Below are positions 10,001 through 19,134 of a DNA stretch of 64,000 nt, in pieces (position 1 is the stretch's first letter; every line of letters begins with the position of its first letter). The DNA is taken from positions 868,001 to 932,000 of the forward strand of contig JAKMXF010000321.1 in assembly GCA_024704765.1 (NCBI GenBank). Reading direction: 5' to 3'. A program made the position numbers and the translations under genes. A model generated the notes under the pieces. It saw only the letters and a program-made list of their open reading frames with translations, had not been told where the DNA came from and searched no databases. The stretch is from Oopsacas minuta. Taxonomy: Eukaryota; Porifera; Hexactinellida; Lyssacinosida; Leucopsacidae.

Positions 10001-12052
10001 TCCTATCTCTCCATCATATACTCTAGAAGAAGTGATCAGCTGTTTCCCTGTAGCGTATAATCCTGTTGGAAATACACTGTGAATAGCTGCTATAGTATTT
10101 TTATTAGCTAGATATGGAGTTATGATTGTTGTGGCTAGTTCTCTAATCTCAAAATAATCACTAGTTAGACATAGAGAAATGAGAGTCAAATCAGATAACG
10201 TTAACAATTCAAATTCTACTGGAGCTAACATAGTGTAGATGTTAAGCTTAGCTCGTTTGCTCTTAGAATTAGACTTCTTAGTCTCTACAGGACGAATAAA
10301 GCTGTCTACCAACGACTGGTACATAGATAAACCCACAGTAACCTTCTGGAATGTAGAATCAGGTAAGAGACATTGTAACGAGATAAATCTATAGAAAGAT
10401 AGTATGCTTATAAAATATATATATTTCTGGTGAAAACATTGAGTAGATTCTACAGATTTCTCTCTAGGCATGTTGTCAATTAATACAGCTTGTATGCAAG
10501 TAATGGATTTGGTTATAAGGAGACTGAGTTTCTGTCTGAAAGGTGATGATGACGGGTTTAGATTATAAGGTATAAATTCACGGATAAGATCTAATCTCCA
10601 TAATCGAGAACTATCAAATGGAACTGTTAACACAATGTATAACGCTTCTATACGAATATATTCATCGCCTGAAGACAATCCATCTCTTAGGATACCAATA
10701 CAATTATCAGTAATTTTTATGATATCCAAATTAATACTGTATTTGAGGTATTGAATAGCTGCATAGAGTATATTAGTATAAGTAGGGGATAGAGAGTGCG
10801 AATGTGTTATGTAATCACATTTTTCAGATTGAGAAAGAGCATTCAGTAGTTTTGTTATTGGAGAATTAACTTGTATAGAAATACCATATATGGTGTCTAT
10901 AATTATTTGAGAAGATTGATGAATAGATTTGAGTGTAGCAGGCAACCAGTATTGAGTCAGATTATGTCTCTCATTATGATCGTTACTCAAGAGGGATCTC
11001 ATAAATGGGTGTAACCAGGTTTCTATCCAATTCTCTATAGAAATATCTTTAATAAGAGTTTTATACAGCTCGGATGCAGCAGTGTAGAGATTTGTAGTAG
11101 ACATACAGTTAGTTAGCTCGTTAGTCAGATTTATGTGTGCATTTAGTATAACAGATGGAGACACGAATTCACAGAGTATGTGTAGTAAGATATATCTGGC
11201 TTTTGAAGCCCATGGTATTGCTAGTGTGTTTTTGAGATATTTTAGAAAGAAAGAAGAATCTTGTCCTGACCATGTTAGATATCTCTGATAGAGTATGAAG
11301 TATTTTCGTAGAATTAATTTAGTATTTTCAGGAATTCCAGGAAGAGCTTCTTCAATATATTTCCAGACAAAATCCTGTATAAATGTATGCAATTCAGATT
11401 GTATTCCAAAAACATTTTTATCATTTTCAGAATTATAAGAAACTTGTTTGAAATATAACATAGCAGAATCTAACCATTGTATTAGAGAATGAGAGAATGT
11501 TGTAATATAGAATGATAACAGTTCATTTTGAAATAACACGAGTAATTGTTTGAGGAAGAATTGATAAATAATAGAATTGCTGAATGAATCTGAAAATAAA
11601 AAGTTATTAATAATCTTATCTTTTCCAGCAACAAATTCTCTGAGAAAGATCAGTTTAAGAAAAATATTCGTATTCTTCCTACAAGAAAGCTGTAGTAAAC
11701 TAACTGAGGGGTTAGTTAGAATCTCTTGATTTATCTCAAATCCAAACTGCTTCGAAAGTAAAATGAAATTAGCCAAGAATTGCTGTACAGAATTAGAAAA
11801 TGCTATTAGAATCTTTTGTATGAATATGAAGCATACAATAGCTATATCTTTACTAGATATATGTGTAATAATTATATCAGAGAGGTTGTCTATCAGAAAA
11901 GAAGCTTGTTTATTTGAGATAACATCATTTGGTATATTATTAAGGAACTGATTGAGTGTATATCTTAATTGCTGGAGGAGGGTTTCCGAGTTTAAGTTAG
12001 CGTCAATTTTTTGAGATGATAGATCTTCTAAAAGGCTTGTGTAGTTGCTCAT
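7004..12052 (-). CDS. THADA: THADA / Trm732-like HEAT-repeat protein
   Basis: A single uninterrupted 1682-codon reading frame with helical, HEAT-like composition throughout. The DUF2428 signature is visible as SRQGAGLPF near residue 940, followed near 1030-1055 by WSVRNAGMMLFGALAVR, a block typical of THADA and yeast Trm732. In yeast, Trm732 partners the Trm7 methyltransferase for 2'-O-methylation of tRNA position 32; animal THADA is also linked to metabolism and calcium-pump regulation. It is somewhat shorter than human THADA. The start ATG directly follows an AAAG acceptor-like end. The lack of introns in about 5 kb is notable beside the six-exon FARSB nearby. DTWD2 follows immediately downstream. 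Confidence 0.92.
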   Translation of the reverse strand: MSNYTSLLEDLSSQKIDANLNSETLLQQLRYTLNQFLNNIPNDVISNKQASFLIDNLSDIIITHISSKDIAIVCFIFIQKILIAFSNSVQQFLANFILLSKQFGFEINQEILTNPSVSLLQLSCRKNTNIFLKLIFLREFVAGKDKIINNFLFSDSFSNSIIYQFFLKQLLVLFQNELLSFYITTFSHSLIQWLDSAMLYFKQVSYNSENDKNVFGIQSELHTFIQDFVWKYIEEALPGIPENTKLILRKYFILYQRYLTWSGQDSSFFLKYLKNTLAIPWASKARYILLHILCEFVSPSVILNAHINLTNELTNCMSTTNLYTAASELYKTLIKDISIENWIETWLHPFMRSLLSNDHNERHNLTQYWLPATLKSIHQSSQIIIDTIYGISIQVNSPITKLLNALSQSEKCDYITHSHSLSPTYTNILYAAIQYLKYSINLDIIKITDNCIGILRDGLSSGDEYIRIEALYIVLTVPFDSSRLWRLDLIREFIPYNLNPSSSPFRQKLSLLITKSITCIQAVLIDNMPREKSVESTQCFHQKYIYFISILSFYRFISLQCLLPDSTFQKVTVGLSMYQSLVDSFIRPVETKKSNSKSKRAKLNIYTMLAPVEFELLTLSDLTLISLCLTSDYFEIRELATTIITPYLANKNTIAAIHSVFPTGLYATGKQLITSSRVYDGEIGALLLRIYLDNSIQNNLSVNPKELQYRLCVDLLDVVSTQFVAAKKNILDAAYNAPLFSAIAAINSVLTHKIDSDVMEIDWQQYLRELIALLDDVITFSLTTLMGSNNEDMLAPSFADMGVAIETAVLSVHNNADSTTHHTDCSSFSYQLVNNCVWLALKEASSLLGILPDVFGITTPVDKNMLVVTPELVEKIGSILIAILMKCRHIGAILTCQSAFTKFCYSISNSNMPAVCCLIFQWLDDIINTTTSQDVKSSISRQGAGLPFCVQSILCSESKLPHKPLLQFTMDKLLTHAGATEAVLVSDTHDLVSVRCMNILRILYRDSTVGNRCVLSYGERGLYIAVTSMRSSLWSVRNAGMMLFGALAVRMLGQRRLSEDAIELSTITLQQLFTRFPLIRSLFLSQLNSPSDCPSTHLHSAVYPVLLFLCKLCPSPNYNFSEKSSYIRVLQVYTHSVVYSVRCKASQALAMFIYKSGVDTVLLHVLEKIPDSIEQCVSYNYMHGQLEFLAELIRLNYVLYNTGSSSALIKVHQCIYRCKWLISEDTPLMVRKVYLSIVCMLNSVELNSSLLYELSEQTKLDVHSINLYFSIIQFYLSSSNTVTQSLLIKFSAKLFNTISIVKDSRSLCTELLEHPQILPWLLENSNNTYASLFKRYVHMPDGSSHTDICSHLEILVQMLGHVITLNSNCFDVDFNQLTNYILRYSTMYTSLKLELCCLQISSIILIRKINYPHLLIEREIELFALLTRLLNTHSKPDSSEDSRLIAVNYLIKIFSSLTLYPSLFRPISTIQFVIIKNMIILLQDEVVDVRTSLATCISQVLDSHLPLDNHITLKLVFTWLANTLFILEECWELMLDYISSKICINVNAVKDEVVLFEKGKDNIYGEDCVNCELAFKTLRLVSINLKQTELFGNFVRYLFEYINTKSNILSSNLATTHPLDGMLSSNSLLYRQITGLLCVIKLMESLGENLPDNLNTILNTNEESCLISLYLKQIEKWTQFST

Positions 12053-12285
12053 CTTTAGGATATTACGAACATTTTGTATCAGAAACTACTTAAATAATCG
12101 CCAAATAGAGTTTTGATATCAAATAATGTAGATTAATGGTTAGAAAGATCTATCTAAATACTGTAGAACGATACATAAAAGTTAATATTTAAGAAAAGTA
12201 TAATTACATACAACATTACAAATTTGAAAGCAAAATCATTCACCAATAATTATATGAATGAATATTCACAGATACTATCTATAAT
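12053..12285. other. Intergenic spacer upstream of THADA
   Basis: Short AT-rich spacer between the THADA start and the 3' end of 7TM pseudogene 1. It presumably carries the THADA promoter. No motif could be singled out. Confidence 0.4.
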
Positions 12286-13436
12286 CTGAATAAGAGGTGC
12301 AGAACATATTTGATATCGATATTATCTTCTTTTGAGCCTTCTTCTGTACAACTTCAAACAAGTAATATAAATTAAATTTAAATTTACAACAACAAAATTG
12401 AAATAAATTACAATTGGCATGAGTAAGCAATTAGCACACTGTAGAGGATAACTTGATAAAGAACAATCTGGGTAGATTCTTGCAGTGTGAACACCGGTAT
12501 ATTATACGTTACATGAAACCAACAAGAATTATAAGAAATAGATTCAAGAAAGATATACAAGTTGTAGAATATCATATTCTCCAGAATATATAACTCAAAA
12601 GTGAACAAGAAAACAAAGACAAGCACCTTATATTGTTTTAACAATCTCTTCTGTTGTAGATACACATTAGTGCTATGGAGATGATATGCATCTATAACAC
12701 GACTATTCATGGCAGGAAAGAATCTCTTCTTAGCTATGTAGACTACGATAAGGAAACTGATTTGATCCATCAAACTTTAAGCTATGACACCAATTAGAAA
12801 AGTATATGGAAATAATACAAAAATTTCAATAAAGAAATATACAACAGTTCCTATAAAGATGAAGCAAAGAACAGTTTTCACCCTCAACTCATTTCTAGCA
12901 GCAAAGGTCAAATGAAGAAGAGATGCACCAAACATCCAAATAATCATGGAAAAAGAAAAAGAGTCCAACAAAATATTTAAATTTCCATGTGTAACACTTA
13001 ATCTATAATCATAATACCCGCCAAGGATAGTATTCGAATCTACGGAGCAGTTAAAACCGATTGGAATTTGATACTCGGAGGAATATAAAACAAACAAACA
13101 AACCCACTGGCAACTCATATTAAGCAATAAATCAGTTCAAAGCACAAAAACAGAAAAAATAATGCTACGAAAGATTTTTTCTTTTTGAATAAAGAGACCA
13201 TTTACATAATAACTGTCATTAATATTATTACACATAAGAGTCTGTAGTCTCCGTTTGTATCGTATTTGTACAAATATATCAATCATGACGTAAAATAACC
13301 AAAAGAGACATAGGATGAGGTAGATTAATTTTATAACCTGATCAATGTAATACAATATAGTATCATAAACATTGCTTATCGATGTTACAACACTCTGAGA
13401 ATTTGAACTAATATTACCTTCTTCTCCAACCATCAT
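12286..13436 (-). pseudogene. 7TM-family pseudogene 1
   Basis: Full-length relative of the 7TM genes at 23146, 25425, 30155 and 55582, carried in broken frames. It begins with an N-terminus and TM1 (IDQVIKLIYLILCLFWLFYV). A local pair of compensating indels near 13137 creates a stop in TM2. The CAA of the family SLMDQISFF block is changed to TAA at about 12777, and a frameshift follows TM6. The family hallmarks GFNCSVDS, FFPAMNSRVIDAYHL and CWFHVTY are all recognisable, and the C-terminal CSAPL patch is present out of frame near 12290. At least three disabling changes make it a pseudogene. Confidence 0.88.
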
Positions 13437-14620
13437 ATTCCTTTATCAATGGTTTTCTATTATTTTCACATACGTATCTATGTTTATATACAAAAATCAA
13501 CAAAACTTAATAAGCCTATATTATTGAAAGATTTACTTTCTACCGAGATTATTACCTCAGTTTTTAAAGTCTCAGAGTAAGATGGATGCAATGGCACCAA
13601 ATTAATGTTTTTGTCAGCAACCAACAAATGTTGATTTTGTGGATCACTGCATTATATACAAGTTTTACAAAAGAAAAAGTCTGTTAACAAACCGGGAATG
13701 TATCTCAGTGCATTTCAAATTTCTAGAAAGTACTACTATCATCAACATGATTTTAGTATTCAAATTATAAAGGGTGGATGAGATTCATGAGACATAGGCC
13801 CAGAGTTGGTATCGGTTCGGGTTTGATGTTGATAATTTCGTACTTAGCACAATCATACCTGCTAACATAATTGTCTTATATCCCTGTATGGAGCCTCCAT
13901 TTCCCCTGACCCCTGTACGTTAGTCAAAATCCCTGTATACCCCATAAATGTTTTCTGGGTCACAGCGGTCGCTCGTCTAGAAAATCACTCTACACTTACA
14001 CCGAGAATAATTAAACTATCAAGATTTATTATGTACAGGGTGGGGCCGTTAACGAAAATAGGCAAAATCCCTGTATAGTTTACACTGTATAGTTTACAGG
14101 TATTCACATTGTGAATTACATATAACAATCTTTTCTTTCGAATTCTGTCTACTTGTAGAAAGAAATAATTTATATTAATAATAGAATTCTTGACTCCTCA
14201 TATGGAACTCACTAGAGGCCTAGAGGATTTGAATTATGCACTACACGTATATAACTTCGGGTTCAACAGTGTCGGGGTCGGGTTATGAAAAGTGGATCCG
14301 ATTCCAATTCTGCATATCCCATGATTAAACGTTCAAGTAAACGTAGCAGCTATTCTTCTGGCTCAGTAAGGATAAATAATACTATAAGTATTGATTAATA
14401 AACATGAATCAGTCTAGCCTGTAAATTCATTGAAATGTAAGTCAAATGTATTAAAATAAGATTGATAATATGATTAATAATGTAGATAAGAATTAGAAAA
14501 TGTCAAAATTGGAATCTACACATTCGAATACACCTAACTAAGAGTAGAAATGAAATGTTAACATGATTTTGAAATTGAATAATATGCAAAAAGGTGTGAA
14601 AATATGATAAATCATGTGGA
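13437..14620. other. Gene-less region with repeat fragments
   Basis: No supported exon. About 13855-14100 holds repeated ATCCCTGTAT-type phrases (a similar CCCTG-rich patch occurs at 16220-16520), suggesting an old mobile element. The remainder is AT-rich spacer. Confidence 0.4.
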
Positions 14621-14626
14621 TATCAG

Positions 14627-15060
14627 GCCTGGGGTCAATTAATTTGAAATGTAATATAGTAATATTACTTATATATTTTTACTATTACTATTACTCACTA
14701 TTACTATTACAAATTTCTTGATAATTCGTAATACTTTGCTATTATTCAGAATGTCTGAATTATATTATTTAATTGATGATGCCATACAAAGAAATATAAT
14801 ATAATATAATCTAAGCAAATAACTAATATCAATAAATTTATGTGAATTGCATTTGATCATAATTAACTTGTGTAAAACATCATCAAATATTGAATATCTT
14901 TCTGGCATAAATAATTTCCCTGCAATACTAAACAGTCTCTCTACAGGTGCTGATTAGGCTGAGACAGATTAATATTGCTGAGCTAATTTAGCTAATATAC
15001 GTAGAGACTTGCTCTTAACGGCTATAGATGAGTATCAAAGGGTTGGATGAGATAATAGGC
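14627..15060 (-). mobile_element. hAT transposase relic
   Basis: Minus-strand translation of about 14846-14955 gives SAPVERLFSIAGKLFMPERY followed by SIFDDVLHKL, which matches the conserved C-terminal dimerisation region of hAT transposases. Two stops fall just upstream, where the frame otherwise reads KSKSLRILAKLAQQY. A GGGGTCAA-type patch at about 14632, often seen near hAT/MITE termini, could mark one end. The element is a dead fragment; the upstream RNase-H-like catalytic region is absent. Confidence 0.75.
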
Positions 15061-15313
15061 ATAATTATGTGTAGGATTAAATTGGAATTAGATTAAACCT
15101 CCCAGTAAGCGAAGCTGTTGTTCTCCTGTAGTACTCAATACATACAACTTACAAATATAGTAATTAAAGGACAAGCCGTGTAGACGGGGTAGTAGAATAT
15201 ATTTGGAAACCTCAACCTGTAGATTCATTGAAAAATTTATTTGTTAAAATGTCACAGATTGTCATGCATAAATGAAGAGAATATGAATAATAAGTATCAA
15301 TAATGTCATGAAT

Positions 15314-16045
15314 CTAATCTAGCGACCGATATTGTCTCGTCTTCTTTTCCCTGGGAGGAGATTGATCTCTCTCTCTGGGGTATCGGGAGTGTGAACTGGA
15401 TAGGTGTTGGTAGGATCTGGGGCTTCTAGCACTGTGTATGAGAGGAGAACGACTGTAAGGTCTACTCTTACCCTCCGTGGAGTGAGAACGTGACCTAATC
15501 TTCTGACCATATAGCTTGAAACTGAGATATTTAGAGATAGGCTTGAAATGTACAAAGCCACAATACCCTCCACGAGTACAATCCCCAGTTTCATACAGAC
15601 GACAACAAGCCTCACGAAAGTCAGTCACAGGGGAGAATTCAGCTCGTATTGGCTGTCCATTGAACCATCTGTTGTTGAGAGAGAGCACTGCTTTCTCTGC
15701 ATCCTCTTCCTTACGGAACTTAACATACACATTCCCTATGAGATGATCACCTATGTTATCACACACATTCAGCTCTTCTATCTCTCCGTATTTCTCCTCC
15801 AACTCAATGAACACATCCTCAAAGAATGTGTCGTAATGCTCTTGCTGTTCTCCCCCACTCATCATCTGTAGATTTCCATCAGTGTGCTGGTACAAATTCT
15901 GCATTAGTATAGTCTGACTGGATGTAGGCTTGTTGTGTAGACGGGAGCAGGCCTCTCCGTGACGACATGCTCCTATCTTGAAGTAGAAGGAACAGTTTAC
16001 CTTGTCATTTTTAGTACCGAAGATTGAAGCAAGATATTCTGCCAT
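15314..16045 (-). CDS. U2AF35 small-subunit paralogue, divergent
   Basis: A 243-aa U2AF35-type protein: CCCH zinc finger 1 (about residues 15-40), a U2AF-homology/RRM domain (about 55-140), CCCH zinc finger 2 (about 147-165) and an RS-like tail. U2AF35 recognises the 3' splice-site AG with U2AF65. It is very similar to the neighbour at 18011-18769, but zinc finger 2 reads CCRLYE where the neighbour and human U2AF1 have CCRQYE (human Gln157). It also reads GGYCGFVHF instead of GGYCNFMHL. The segment after finger 1 is 10 residues shorter and the tail has fewer SR dipeptides. The start is set at MAEYLAS, one nt after a CATACAG acceptor. It may be a specialised or decaying copy, but it is fully open. 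Confidence 0.88.
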   Translation of the reverse strand: MAEYLASIFGTKNDKVNCSFYFKIGACRHGEACSRLHNKPTSSQTILMQNLYQHTDGNLQMMSGGEQQEHYDTFFEDVFIELEEKYGEIEELNVCDNIGDHLIGNVYVKFRKEEDAEKAVLSLNNRWFNGQPIRAEFSPVTDFREACCRLYETGDCTRGGYCGFVHFKPISKYLSFKLYGQKIRSRSHSTEGKSRPYSRSPLIHSARSPRSYQHLSSSHSRYPRERDQSPPREKKTRQYRSLD

Positions 16046-16059
16046 ACTGTATGGCAATG

Positions 16060-18010
16060 ATTAGCAACAATAAATATTAGCATTCTATACAAATATGCAA
16101 TGACACAATTGAAAATATTATACATCATAGAATGGAATGCAATTTACATGGCTAAAGAACTCAGAGCTAATGGTGATGAAGTTTAGTAAGTATCATTCAG
16201 GTGGATAAAATTTGCTTGAAGTCAACATCCCTGATTTGGTACAAGTGGATTATTCACTTTATGAAACAAATTCCAACCCAAGTCCATACTTACCAACCAA
16301 CCCTGAATCCCTGAATTCTCTAGGACTTTACAGAAATGTAGGGAAATTTTGCAGATATATGTGCCTTTTTCCCAAATATAGACTGAAATTTATGGAAGTA
16401 TACCTTTCATACTTATCAACCCCTGTAACTGCTTCCCTGGATTCCTAATTTTATATGCAAATAATATGAATTTTTCCCTCCATTATAAAAAATAACGCCA
16501 TAAATATTTTCCCGTGGATAATCCAGGGATCACTGGATGGTTGGCAATTTCGCACAAGATTAACTTCTAAGTAATTGACAAGCCAAATGTATTGGAACCA
16601 CTTGTGTCACATGGCTATAATATATTGAGTATTATCATACTGGTTTTCCCAGGTTGGTGAATTGCTAGTTTGCAGTGTGACAACATGGCGATTATGGGGT
16701 AATAGATACTTACACTGAAGATATATGTTAAAATGTTGTCATATATAGTAAATCGATACTGTAAATTTCAAAAATGGCACCAGATTTTTAGTTGCACTTC
16801 TGAAAAATTGGACTATGACGTAATCTGTGGCATTTTGATATAATCAATAATTATGGTTCAAGAATAAATGAGTTCTAAATTTGTGAGTGTGTTATACCAG
16901 CTAGCCCTATTTATTGACAAAGATGAATAACAATGCGTATACTGAATTCATGTATGCATTGGATACTTCATAAAATGATACTAATGAATTAGAAGTACAG
17001 AAATATAAAATGTTATAACGAAAATACAATTTTTCTAAAAATACTTTTCGTCCGAATGGGTCTGCCCCATACACTTAATGTCAAGAAAAGTATAAGTGGG
17101 CGCTTTAGGCGGGTCTATAAATTATTGAAAATTAAATTTATAAAGATATACTATGCGAAATTGTCAACTATTCAACTTGCAATTGTTTGCATTGTAAGAT
17201 CGGGGACCTAAAAGGTAGGTCAAAGAGCTGAAACATGGATAACATTAGACGGCTAAAAATGCTTTGAGAATGAAAAATAAAGATTTAATTTGTTTTGCAA
17301 ACGAGTTAAAATTAATCACTAAATACATACGAATACTGATAAATGCCATTGAATTACTAAAAATCCTGGAATGCTGAAATATTACAAGGTTATTTGAAGA
17401 ATAAATATTTGTGGTTTTCAGGTTTACAAATTTCAAATTTTGCCTAAGTTTGAGCCTTTGGTTAGACATGTTATAAGTTCATTAAGCAACTAATAATAGA
17501 ATATTTCTAGGTTTGAAATAGTGAAAAATCGAATACACGCTCATTAATTTTGGTAAATAGCTAAGTCAAATTTTCGCCTATTACCGCATAGTTCCACACT
17601 GTGGTTTGCTAGGTAATAAGTAGTTATTAATACAAGTTTGAAATCATTTCTAGTAGTGTTATGCTCTAGTAATCTAGTCTACTCGTCTGTTCGCCAAATC
17701 TACAACTTTGGATGAAGTGTACAATAGCGTCGATACAATGTTTCAGTTGACAAGTTGGTGCGTGTTTCGTTTTCCCGCTAATTTATAATCCCACTTTGGA
17801 CTCAAGGACATTTCATGTCTGCAAAAAAGCCCTGGATGGATGTCTGGATCTCGGAAGTTCGGCTAAACATGCATATATTGATTAGTTGCATGGGTTAAAT
17901 TCATTGAATAGTCATGCATTAGCTAAACTAATAGTGACAGACAAAATTTGGTGAATAGCTAAAATTAGGACAGTTATACAAATCATTTATCAATAATGTC
18001 AGTTATGATT
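16060..18010. other. Intergenic region between the two U2AF35 paralogues
   Basis: No supported exon on either strand. A CCCTG-rich, repeat-like stretch spans about 16220-16520. The rest is AT-rich. The short open frames at 16212-16448 and 17245-17469 lack coding character. Confidence 0.45.
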
Positions 18011-18769
18011 CTATTCTCGTGACCGAGATCTTCTCCTCTCCTTATCTCTGCGAGGAGATCGACCTCTCTGTCTCCCAGGGGAGCGGGAGCGACGTCTGGG
18101 TGATCTGGGGCTTCTAGTCCTGCGTCTGGGAGGAGAATGACTGTAAGATCTATTATATCTCTCCGGTGAGCGAGAATGTGACCTCCGGATAATTTTCTGA
18201 CCGTACAGCTTGAAGCGAAGATCCTTAGAGATAGGCTTAAGATGCATAAAATTACAATACCCTCCACGTGTGCAGTCTCCAGTTTCATACTGACGACAAC
18301 AAGCCTCACGAAAGTCAGTCACAGGGGAGAGTTCAGCTCGTATTGGCTGTCCATTGAACCATCTGTTGTTGAGAGAGAGCACTGCTTTCTCTGCATCCTC
18401 TTCCTTACGGAACTTAACATACACATTCCCTATGAGATGATCACCTAGGTTATCACACACATTCAGCTCTTCTATCTCTCCGTATTTCTCCTCCAACTCA
18501 ATGAACACATCCTCAAAGAACGTGTCGTAGTATTCCTGCTGCTCTTCCTCACTCATCAAGGAGAATGTCTGTAGAGTTCCGTCAGGGTTCTGAGTACGAG
18601 TAGCAGGGTTCTGGTATAAATTCTGCATTAGTATAGTCTGACTAAATGTAGGCTTGTTGTGTAGACGGGAGCAGCCCTCTCCGTGACGACATGCTCCTAT
18701 CTTGAAGTAGAAGGAACAGTTTACCTTGTCCTTTTCAGTACCGAAGATTGAAGCAAGATATTCTGCCAT
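18011..18769 (-). CDS. U2AF1: Splicing factor U2AF 35 kDa subunit
   Basis: A 252-aa protein beginning MAEYLASIFGTEKDKVNCSF, near-identical in pattern to animal U2AF35. CCCH finger 1 includes CSRLHNKPTFSQT (Ser34 position conserved). The UHM/RRM includes GNVYVKFRKEEDAEKAV. Finger 2 has CCRQYETGDCTRGGYCNFMH (Gln at the human 157 position), and the C-terminal tail is rich in RS/SR dipeptides. The protein binds the AG of 3' splice sites as a heterodimer with U2AF65. It is a single exon here; an acceptor-like ACTGCCAG ends 1 nt before the ATG. It lies 365 bp downstream of FARSB on the same strand and is probably the canonical copy of the pair. Confidence 0.95.
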   Translation of the reverse strand: MAEYLASIFGTEKDKVNCSFYFKIGACRHGEGCSRLHNKPTFSQTILMQNLYQNPATRTQNPDGTLQTFSLMSEEEQQEYYDTFFEDVFIELEEKYGEIEELNVCDNLGDHLIGNVYVKFRKEEDAEKAVLSLNNRWFNGQPIRAELSPVTDFREACCRQYETGDCTRGGYCNFMHLKPISKDLRFKLYGQKIIRRSHSRSPERYNRSYSHSPPRRRTRSPRSPRRRSRSPGRQRGRSPRRDKERRRSRSRE

Positions 18770-19134
18770 ACTGGCAGTATTAATAACAATAAAGGAAGTA
18801 AATTCTAAACTACAGACTCGTATTTAGAATACAACTAAATATGAAAATGGATACAAGAATATGCTAGGAGGACAGTAATATTATTATTGTTGTCCTGCTT
18901 CAAAGATAAAATATTGTGTAGCTGATTTACATTCAGAAAATGATGTGGTTAGACTGGAGCAGAACAATAATCAGACTCATATGACAATAAGTTGATGGAA
19001 GGTATGAGAAATCTACGAAATTGAAGATCTATTTTCTTAAATAAATTCTATTATAATAAAATGAATTACAATTCTAACAGGCATCTACTACACTACACAA
19101 TTGGACAATTTGACATCTAAATATAACTAAAGAG
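18770..19134. other. Spacer between FARSB and U2AF35
   Basis: Spacer of 365 bp holding the FARSB 3' UTR and the acceptor just upstream of the U2AF35 ATG. AATAAA-like words occur near 19060 on the plus strand only. Nothing else is supported. Confidence 0.4.

Noticed and set aside
7074-11951. Several plus-strand open frames opposite THADA
   Set aside because: They are shadows of the THADA reading frame with no features of their own.
15319-15871. Overlapping frames on both strands within U2AF35 copy 1
   Set aside because: Alternative-frame shadows of a clear U2AF35 coding sequence.
16212-16448. Plus-strand 78-codon frame
   Set aside because: It starts at TTG, lies in repeat-like CCCTG-rich sequence and has no domain resemblance.
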